Origin: Oscillospiraceae bacterium
GTDB taxonomy: Bacteria > Bacillota > Clostridia > Oscillospirales > Acutalibacteraceae
Reading direction: 5' to 3'
Length of the DNA stretch: 64,000 nt
NCBI GenBank assembly: GCA_015066105.1
Contig: SVOY01000009.1
Span: 1-64,000, forward strand
In this document: positions 50,905 through 57,647 of the stretch, in pieces
Layout of the letters: the number at the start of each line of letters is the position of its first letter
Position numbering within the stretch: position 1 is the first letter of the stretch
Program-made: the position numbers and the translations under genes
Notes under the pieces: generated by a model
What the model saw: the letters and a program-made list of their open reading frames with translations, nothing else
What the model was told of the DNA's origin: nothing
The model's database searches: none

Positions 50905-51567
50905 ATGAAAAACAGCTTAACGGAATTGGTGTTCATTCTTGACAGAAGCGGCTCAATGGCAGGGCTTGAGGCAGATACAATAGGCGGCTTTAATGCAATG
51001 CTTGAAAAGCAGAAGCGTGAGGAGGGCGAGTGCCTTGTTTCAACGGTGCTTTTTGATAATGTAAGCGAGGTCCTTCACGACAGAGTGAAGCTGTCAGACA
51101 TCAGACCTTTGACTGATAAGGAGTACACCGTAAGGGGATGTACGGCCCTTATTGATGCTCTCGGCGGTGCAATTCACCATATAGGCAACGTTCACAAATA
51201 TGCCCGACCCGAGGATGTGCCCGGGCACACGATGTTTGTCATAACCACTGACGGTATGGAAAACGCAAGTCAGATATATTCGGCTGACAGGGTAAAGCAG
51301 ATGATTGAGTGTCAGAAGGAAAAATACGGCTGGGAATTTCTTTTCATCGGTGCTAATATTGATGCGGTTGAAACCGCAAGACGTTACGGCATAAGTGAGG
51401 ACAGAGCCGTTAACTATAACGCCGATTCAAGGGGCACGGGAATACTCTACGAGTCCGTGGCCTGTGCGGTGAGCAGTGTGAGAAAAAGCGAGGCACTTGA
51501 TGCCTCCTGGAGCGCAAAAATCAACGAGGATTACCGTAAGAGAGGAAGAAAGCAAAGCAAGAAGTAA
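50905..51567 (+). CDS. vWA-domain protein
   Basis: 220 residues, almost all one von Willebrand A domain. The MIDAS motif is ILDRSGSMAGLEADTIGGFN (D-x-S-x-S) with the further metal residues in RGCTALIDALGG and FVITTDGMENAS. The basic tail (YRKRGRKQSKK) may bind nucleic acid or a membrane. The cytosolic vWA proteins of this type accompany stress or Ter-like genes; the role is not known. CAGGAGG precedes the ATG. Confidence 0.88.
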   Translation: MKNSLTELVFILDRSGSMAGLEADTIGGFNAMLEKQKREEGECLVSTVLFDNVSEVLHDRVKLSDIRPLTDKEYTVRGCTALIDALGGAIHHIGNVHKYARPEDVPGHTMFVITTDGMENASQIYSADRVKQMIECQKEKYGWEFLFIGANIDAVETARRYGISEDRAVNYNADSRGTGILYESVACAVSSVRKSEALDASWSAKINEDYRKRGRKQSKK

Positions 51568-51673
51568 AATTGCTCTGCACTTTTTAAAGTCCCTTTAATC
51601 AGTTAATGTGAAGCCGTGTAAAATTTTAATTTAACATTCCCTTACTGCTTGTCGGTGAAATCTGCAGGCCATC

Positions 51674-51702
51674 TTGTTTTTATACAATTTATATGTTATA
51701 AT
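51674..51702 (+). promoter_or_regulatory. Promoter of the M20 peptidase gene
   Basis: TTGTTT (51674-51679) and TATAAT (51697-51702) are 17 bases apart, 31 bases before the ATG. Confidence 0.65.
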
Positions 51703-51732
51703 TTTTCCAATATTTATTAGGAGATGTTAAAA

Positions 51733-53055
51733 ATGAGCGAAAACCGTGCAATGCAGTATGCTGAAATTCTTTCAAAGCTTATTAAGGTTGAAACAATTTC
51801 ATCAAGAGAAAGCAAAGATATTACAAAATTTTTAGGCTTCCATGAGGTGCTTCGTGAAACCTACCCCGGGCTTTTTGAAACAGCCGAGGTTGAAAGCTTT
51901 GACGGCAGCCTTTTACTTAAATGGAAGGGAACAGATCCCTCACTTGAGCCTGTTCTTTTAATGAACCACCACGATGTTGTTGAAGCAAGCGGCGAGTGGA
52001 CACACCCTGCCTTTTCCGGCGCAATTGCAGACGGTAAGGTGTGGGGCAGAGGAACACTTGATACAAAGGGCGGCCTTGCAATGATGCTTCAGGCTGCAGA
52101 GGAGCTTATAGCTGAAGGCTTTACCCCCAGGAGAGATACATATTTTGTAAGTGCCTGCACAGAAGAAATCGGCGGTGAGGGCGGCGACGCAATCTCGCGC
52201 GAGCTTGAAAAGAGAGGCATTAAATTCCATATGGTCCTTGATGAGGGCGGTATGATTATGTATGACCCCATAGGCGGCGCAGACGGCACCTTTGCTATGA
52301 TAGGCGTTGGTGAAAAGGGCTACGTTGACCTTAAGTTCATTGCAAAATCCAACGGCGGTCACGCATCGGCACCCGGAAAAAATACGCCGCTTGTACGCCT
52401 CGGTAAGTTTATGGCAGAGGCGGAAAAGGCCGAGTGCTTTACCGTTGAAATGCCCGATGCCGTCAAGGAGATGCTTTCACGCTTTTCTCCCACAATGAGC
52501 GGCATTATGAAAACAGCCTGCAGCAACGTAAATGCCTTCAAGCCCGTGCTTAAAAAGGTAATGCCTATGATTTCTCCCGCAGGTGCCGCACTTTTGCGTA
52601 CAACCCTTGCTTTCACAATGAGTAAGGGCTCTGAAGGCGCAAACGTTATTCCTCAGGAGGCCTGGGTTGTGGGTAATATGCGCTTCTCACATCATCAGGG
52701 CAAAAAGTCGAGCGTTGACGCAATTACAGCCCTTGCAAAGAAATATGACCTTGAGGTTGAAATAATTGATGACGGTATTGAGTCAGATATTACAGACTAC
52801 AAGGGTGAGGCATTTAAGTTTATTGAAAAGGCAGTAAATACCGTTTTCCCCGAGTATAAGCCTGCTCCTTATATTATGAATGCCGCAACAGACAGCAGAT
52901 ATTTCTGCAGAGTTTGCGATAACTGCCTGCGTTTTGTTCCCTTCAAAATCAACAAGCAGCAGCTTGACAGTGTTCACGGCATTGATGAAAATGTTGACAT
53001 TGAAACTCTTGCTCCCGCTGTTGATTTCTACAGATATGTAATCAGAGAGGCCTGA
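51733..53055 (+). CDS. M20-family metallopeptidase (carboxypeptidase S-like)
   Basis: 440 residues. The zinc site motifs are LMNHHDVVEASGEWTHPAF, VWGRGTLDTKGG and CTEEIGGEGGD (catalytic Glu-Glu); a dimerisation domain spans the middle and the last His is in SVHGIDENV. It removes an amino acid from a dipeptide or N-acyl amino acid in the cytosol. The start was placed at ATG 51733, as AGGAG ends 9 bases before it; ATG 51724 abuts that site. It is a single gene. Confidence 0.9.
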   Translation: MSENRAMQYAEILSKLIKVETISSRESKDITKFLGFHEVLRETYPGLFETAEVESFDGSLLLKWKGTDPSLEPVLLMNHHDVVEASGEWTHPAFSGAIADGKVWGRGTLDTKGGLAMMLQAAEELIAEGFTPRRDTYFVSACTEEIGGEGGDAISRELEKRGIKFHMVLDEGGMIMYDPIGGADGTFAMIGVGEKGYVDLKFIAKSNGGHASAPGKNTPLVRLGKFMAEAEKAECFTVEMPDAVKEMLSRFSPTMSGIMKTACSNVNAFKPVLKKVMPMISPAGAALLRTTLAFTMSKGSEGANVIPQEAWVVGNMRFSHHQGKKSSVDAITALAKKYDLEVEIIDDGIESDITDYKGEAFKFIEKAVNTVFPEYKPAPYIMNAATDSRYFCRVCDNCLRFVPFKINKQQLDSVHGIDENVDIETLAPAVDFYRYVIREA

Positions 53056-53142
53056 TTTTCTGCCGCTCTACTTTACGTAGGTTGTAATCTGCCTTCCTAC
53101 GGGCTATAATGTAACCGAAACAATACCGAAGGAGACAGATGA

Positions 53143-53727
53143 ATGAATACCTACATAACCGCATCGGCAATAAAAAAACTGCGTGAAGAAAAAAGGCTTA
53201 CTCAGCTTCAGCTGGCAGAGCAGTTAGGCGTTACGGCTAAGGCCGTTTCAAAATGGGAGACGGCAAAGGGCCTTCCCGATATTTCCCTTATAGAGCCCTT
53301 GAGCAAGGCCTTGGGCGTTTCCGTAACGGAGCTTATGTCGGGAGAGACGGTGGTGAATAAAAACACATCGGCGAATATACTCCTGTCAAGGTTTTACGTG
53401 TGTCCCGTTTGCGGCAACGTAATACATACAACGGGCGAGGCAATGATAAGCTGCTGCGGAATCACCCTGCCGCCCCTTGAGGCAGAAGAGCCTGACGGGG
53501 ACCACGGCATCAGCATTGAAAGGGTTGAGGATGAAAGGTTTATCACCTTAAAGCATCCTATGACAAAAAGTCACTTTATTTCATTTGTCGCCTACGTAAC
53601 CACGGACAGATTACAGCTTATCAAGCTTTATCCCGAGGGAAACGCAGAGACAAGAATACAGCCGCGGGGCAGAGGCTATATTTACGCTTACTGCAACAGA
53701 CACGGCCTTATAAAAACAAAAATATAG
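53143..53727 (+). CDS. XRE regulator fused to a desulfoferrodoxin-like domain
   Basis: 194 residues. Residues 1-65 are an XRE helix-turn-helix (LREEKRLTQLQLAEQLGVTA, KAVSKWETAKGLPDISLIEP). After a linker, residues 85-120 carry cysteines YVCPVCGNVI and SCCGITLPPLE, and HPMTKSHFISFVAYVT follows, the order of a desulfoferrodoxin N-terminal plus beta-sandwich region. It could sense oxygen, superoxide or iron through a metal site and adjust transcription. GAAGGAGA precedes the ATG. Confidence 0.82.
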   Translation: MNTYITASAIKKLREEKRLTQLQLAEQLGVTAKAVSKWETAKGLPDISLIEPLSKALGVSVTELMSGETVVNKNTSANILLSRFYVCPVCGNVIHTTGEAMISCCGITLPPLEAEEPDGDHGISIERVEDERFITLKHPMTKSHFISFVAYVTTDRLQLIKLYPEGNAETRIQPRGRGYIYAYCNRHGLIKTKI

Positions 53728-53768
53728 TGCTTCTGTAGGGTCGACTGCTGCCACCCTGACAAAAAAGA

Positions 53769-53818
53769 ACAGATGTATTTTATAGGTAAGAGCTTACCTG
53801 AAAATACATCTGTTTTTC
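53769..53818. terminator. Strong terminator after the XRE fusion gene
   Basis: ACAGATGTATTTT pairs with AAAATACATCTGT (53769-53781 with 53801-53813), with an inner stem AGGTAAG/CTTACCT, then TTTTTC. It separates this gene from the convergent kinase gene. Confidence 0.88.
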
Positions 53819-53868
53819 ATTTGGGTTTGTTTTGCTGTAAGGATAATATCCTGGTGCAGCTGTCTTTT

Positions 53869-55764
53869 TTATTCTTCAATTCTTATCTGTGTGCCGAGGT
53901 TTGTGCTGTCCTTTGTGCCGATTGCACCGTCCTCGAGACAGATGAAATACTGATATTTGTCGGGCTCAAAGCTGAAGCTCTCGTCATCGGCGGTAATTCT
54001 GAAGGTGATTCCGTCTTCGCCCTCGGTTTCGATGAAGACTACAGTTGAGGACCTGTTCACCATTTTTGAATTATCCATTGTGCATACCGTTATAAAGTTT
54101 TCGTTGCCCTCAGCCTCTTCGCCTTCAAGGCCCGTAACGGCAAGCACTGCCTCGTTTCCGTCTGCAAAGCCGCTTTCAACGGTGAGCACAACCTCCTTGT
54201 AAACTCTGCCTCTTGTATCCTTGCCGCCTTCAACGTTGGGGCTGTAAACGAGCACGGGCTCTGTGTATTCGGGCTCGGTCGGCTCGGTGGTAGTGGCCGC
54301 TGTTGTGGTTTCTGTTGTTGTAGTGGCGGTTGTTGTGGTTTCCGTTGTGGTGGTGGCAGTGGTTGTTGTTTCTGTTGTGGATTCAGTTGTAGTGGCGGTT
54401 GTTGTGGTTGCCGAGGTTGTAGTGGCCGTTGTTGTTGTCTCGGTGGTAGTGGTTGCCGAGGTGGTTGTTGTAGTGGTTGTCGGCTCAGTTGTTGTCGGTT
54501 CGGTTGTGGTTGTCGGCGGCAAGGTCTGCTGACCGAAGGTTACATCAGCCTGAGTAGTGGTGGTTGTTGTGCTTTTGTTGCCTATGCTGTTTTTGGCAAT
54601 GAAGCCGATGATTATAACGAGCAGGGCAACAAGGCCGATTATGATGAAATACCACTTTTTGCTTACCTTTTCGCCCTCTTCTGCCTCGTCCTCTTCGTCG
54701 TCGGTGAAGACCTCGGCAAAATCCTCCTTCTCCTCGTCGGTCACATCGCTGTGAATAACGGGGCTCTGCTCATAAAGAGGCACACCCGTGTTGTCGGTGA
54801 TGTGATAGGGATTTGCGGGAATAACGGGCGGTGTAAAGCTTTCTTCGGGAGCTTCCTGCACGGGAACAATGTACTGGCTTTCAAGCGCAATAAAAAGAGC
54901 CTCCGGGTCAGAAAAACGCTCGGCTGCGTTATATGCCGCTGCCTTGTAAATAACATTTGCAAGCTGAGAGGTTGCGTTTGACGGTGCGGGGAAAAGGTCG
55001 CCGCGCATACGTCTTGTAAAGGCGGTCTCTCTGTCCTCAATTGAAACGGGTGCGGGATATGAGGGCAAAAAGGGCAGACGGTTGCTGTTGAGCAGCTTGT
55101 AAAGCAGAATACCGAGGGAATAAATATCGGAATTGGTGCTCTCGCCGCTGCTTGTGTAAAGCTCGGGTGCAATATAGGAGGAAACGGACTTATCCTCACC
55201 GAAGCGGCCGCTGCATACGCCGAAGTCGCCTAATTTATAATTGCCCTTTTCGTCAACGTAAATATTTTCGGGCTTAACCTCGCGGTGGAGTATGCCAGCC
55301 TCTCTGAAGCCCTCAAGGGCAAGGCAGATGTCACAGCCGAGGTCAATCACGTCGTTCTGAGTAATGCTTTCGGTTTCAAGATATTCGTTGACGGGCTTAA
55401 GCAGCTCCATAAGAATAACAAGCCAGAAGCAGGAGCTTTCCTTGATAATTGTGTAATTTTCGAAGCGGACAATGTGCTCGTTTTCACTCAGTGCAAGCAT
55501 TTTATCCATATTGCTTCTTACGGAAAGCTCAACCTCGTCGAGATACTGCTGAACGTTTTCGTAATTTCCCGAAGAAATTACACGGCTCAGCTCCTCATCG
55601 CCCGAGGGGAATTTTATGGTTTTAAGGCATTGGTATTCTGCCTGACCGTCATCGTTTGTTCTGCCGACTTTGAACACCTTTGAGTATCTGCCCTCGGCAA
55701 TTTTTGCTTCAACGTTCCATGAGCCGAAAAGCGGTTCATAGCCTTTGAGTTTGTCTACGGTCAT
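53869..55764 (-). CDS. Membrane-anchored Ser/Thr kinase-like protein with Thr-rich stalk, possible pseudokinase
   Basis: 631 residues. A kinase fold covers about 15-300: AEGRYSKVFKV in place of the Gly loop, the CLKTIKF lysine, the catalytic loop LHREVKPENIYV and KLGDFGVCSG (DFG present). The catalytic HRD Asp is Glu162 (codon at 55279-55281), so activity is in doubt. An acidic stretch precedes one membrane helix (371-391, KWYFIIIGLVALLVIIIGFI), followed by a Thr-rich, low-complexity segment at about 402-498 and a C-terminal domain outside (VLTVESGFADGNEAVLAVTG). It has no PASTA repeats. The cell-surface part may bind a ligand. No partner phosphatase is nearby. Confidence 0.85.
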   Translation of the reverse strand: MTVDKLKGYEPLFGSWNVEAKIAEGRYSKVFKVGRTNDDGQAEYQCLKTIKFPSGDEELSRVISSGNYENVQQYLDEVELSVRSNMDKMLALSENEHIVRFENYTIIKESSCFWLVILMELLKPVNEYLETESITQNDVIDLGCDICLALEGFREAGILHREVKPENIYVDEKGNYKLGDFGVCSGRFGEDKSVSSYIAPELYTSSGESTNSDIYSLGILLYKLLNSNRLPFLPSYPAPVSIEDRETAFTRRMRGDLFPAPSNATSQLANVIYKAAAYNAAERFSDPEALFIALESQYIVPVQEAPEESFTPPVIPANPYHITDNTGVPLYEQSPVIHSDVTDEEKEDFAEVFTDDEEDEAEEGEKVSKKWYFIIIGLVALLVIIIGFIAKNSIGNKSTTTTTTQADVTFGQQTLPPTTTTEPTTTEPTTTTTTTSATTTTETTTTATTTSATTTTATTTESTTETTTTATTTTETTTTATTTTETTTAATTTEPTEPEYTEPVLVYSPNVEGGKDTRGRVYKEVVLTVESGFADGNEAVLAVTGLEGEEAEGNENFITVCTMDNSKMVNRSSTVVFIETEGEDGITFRITADDESFSFEPDKYQYFICLEDGAIGTKDSTNLGTQIRIEE

Positions 55765-55845
55765 TTTTTCAACTCCTTTTTAGCATAACAGCTAAAGAAT
55801 TTCTATTCAGATAATAATAACATTATTACGCCGTTAAGTCAATTC

Positions 55846-56055
55846 TTAGCCGATAAATTCAAATCTTTGGTAGGTTTTTCCGTCTCTTTCCACGGTTTCA
55901 TTCCACATTGAAGCCGGTCTTACCCAAAGTCCGCCCTCGCCGTAGAGAGCCTTGTAAACAACCATTTCTTCAAGGGTTTCGCTGTGCCTTGCAGTGCCGA
56001 TTACTTCATATTCGTTGCCCTTGAAATGGCGGTATTTTCCTTTTCTGATTTCCAT
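55846..56055 (-). CDS. DUF1653 protein
   Basis: 69 residues. KGKYRHFKGNEYEVIGTARH and YKALYGEGGLWVRPASMW are the DUF1653 signature, a small beta-barrel protein with no known activity. The start is ATG 56055, directly after the phosphoesterase stop; GGAAGGAAAG lies ahead. It is the last gene of the glycosidase-phosphoesterase-DUF1653 run. Confidence 0.88.
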   Translation of the reverse strand: MEIRKGKYRHFKGNEYEVIGTARHSETLEEMVVYKALYGEGGLWVRPASMWNETVERDGKTYQRFEFIG

Positions 56056-56056
56056 A

Positions 56057-57634
56057 TTATTTTGCTTTCCTTCCGTACTTAAGCTCATTTACAACAAAGC
56101 CGATGCCGAGCCATAAGAGAATAAGCGGCAGGAAGAGTATAACGATAAGTGCAAGTGAAATTACAACGGGCAGAGCCTTTTTGCTTTTTATATATCTGCC
56201 TGCGCTTTCCTGCTTCGGCGGCAGCTCATCCCAAAGGTGAAGCACTGCGTCGGCATCACATATTCCGCTGTTGTAAAGCAGCGGCTCAACAAGGGCCTGT
56301 GCAGAGTCAACGCATTTGAGGATTTTTTTGAGCTTTACGCCGAAAAGGTCAAGAATACTGTCAACGATTGAGAGAAGGCCCATTGTGATTTTGTATTCGG
56401 GTGTTTCGGGGCTGTAGGGGCTGTCGCCGCCGTAAAGATTTGTAACAAGGGAGATGATGAAATCAACAACTCTGCGGTCCTTTATATCCTTTATGTCGCT
56501 TTTTTTAACTCCGCTTTCCTTTTTGCAAAGGGCGGCAACATGGCCTATATTGATCTTGCGCAGAATTTTTGCAAAGGGACGGATAATCCAGCCGATTTTG
56601 TAGATAAGCTCCTCCTTGACGCTGAAGGCGGTAACCATTTTGGCAAGAAGAGGAATATCTGTTGCGGCGGCGTCAATCACTCTGCCTATCATACCGAAAA
56701 ACTTATCGGCAAGGTGGTCGCGGAGCTTGCGGCCGTTTATCTCACATTCGGCATCAACGGCCTTTATGTCTATTATGCCCCTTGCAGGATCAAATGTAAC
56801 GCTGCGGAAGGTGCCGGGATAGCCTACGGCCGCGGCGGTTGTGATATCGTAGAAGACTTTTCCGTTGTCGGCATACTTGTAGGAGATATCCTGCATATGA
56901 GTGTGGCCGGTGAACATATAATTCACGCCCAGCCCGGTTAATTGCTCAATTCTCTTATCGGGGTCCTTCATAATGTTTCCGCCGCCGATAACGGTGTAAA
57001 AGGGTGAGGGTGAAAGCATGGGGTGGTGAGTCATCGGGATGATGAACTGACCGTTTTCGTGGGCATCCTTAATCTGCTCTGTAATCCATTCAAAGCATTC
57101 CTCGGAAAATCCGCTGCCGTTTTTGCGGTTGCTGTCATCGTTGAGGGCGAAAAGGCGGTAGCCGTCGCAAAGCTGAACAACGTAGCTCATGCTTTCCTCA
57201 TGGTAGGCAATGGCCTCGTCGGGGCCGAATTCGCGGTACATATCGGCAAGCTCTTCTCTTTTAACGGCAGGCACGGTAACAGCCTCGTCACCGACAAATT
57301 TTCTTGTAACATCGCCGTCGTGGTAGTCGTGGGTTGCGGTGATAACGTAAACCCTTTTGCCCCTTGCCTTAAGCGAGCGCAAAAGCTTTATAACGCCCTC
57401 ATGGGCCTCTTTTTCTGCCTTTGTGGTAACATCGCCTGAAACAAGCACAATGTCGCTGTCATCCCTTGCAAGCTGGTCTGTGAGTGAAGCAAGGATTTCC
57501 TCGCAGTTGAAAAGGTCGTTGGGGGTTTTGGCGTTTTCCTTTTCAAAGGCCTTGCCGCTTATGCCCGTTTCCTTTGAATAATAATGGATGTCCGAAATTA
57601 TATTGACCTTTAAGGGCTTGTGATTTTTATACAT
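56057..57634 (-). CDS. Metallophosphoesterase with C-terminal membrane helix
   Basis: 525 residues. VNIISDIHYYSKETG (D-x-H), VLVSGDVTTKAE (GD), VITATHDYHDG for the usual GNHD, MTHHPML and FTGHTHMQD build the dinuclear metal site. A helical region and a C-terminal hydrophobic helix (LPVVISLALIVILFLPLILL) follow, which should anchor it. It is a paralogue of the 450-residue enzyme at 19659, which lacks the last helix. It lies 13 bases after the glycosidase gene; AAAAGGAG precedes the ATG. Confidence 0.84.
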   Translation of the reverse strand: MYKNHKPLKVNIISDIHYYSKETGISGKAFEKENAKTPNDLFNCEEILASLTDQLARDDSDIVLVSGDVTTKAEKEAHEGVIKLLRSLKARGKRVYVITATHDYHDGDVTRKFVGDEAVTVPAVKREELADMYREFGPDEAIAYHEESMSYVVQLCDGYRLFALNDDSNRKNGSGFSEECFEWITEQIKDAHENGQFIIPMTHHPMLSPSPFYTVIGGGNIMKDPDKRIEQLTGLGVNYMFTGHTHMQDISYKYADNGKVFYDITTAAAVGYPGTFRSVTFDPARGIIDIKAVDAECEINGRKLRDHLADKFFGMIGRVIDAAATDIPLLAKMVTAFSVKEELIYKIGWIIRPFAKILRKINIGHVAALCKKESGVKKSDIKDIKDRRVVDFIISLVTNLYGGDSPYSPETPEYKITMGLLSIVDSILDLFGVKLKKILKCVDSAQALVEPLLYNSGICDADAVLHLWDELPPKQESAGRYIKSKKALPVVISLALIVILFLPLILLWLGIGFVVNELKYGRKAK

Positions 57635-57647
57635 ATTTCTTCTCCTT

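Noticed and set aside
54263-54532. Valine-rich plus-strand frame opposite the kinase stalk
   Set aside because: It is the antisense shadow of the Thr codon tract.
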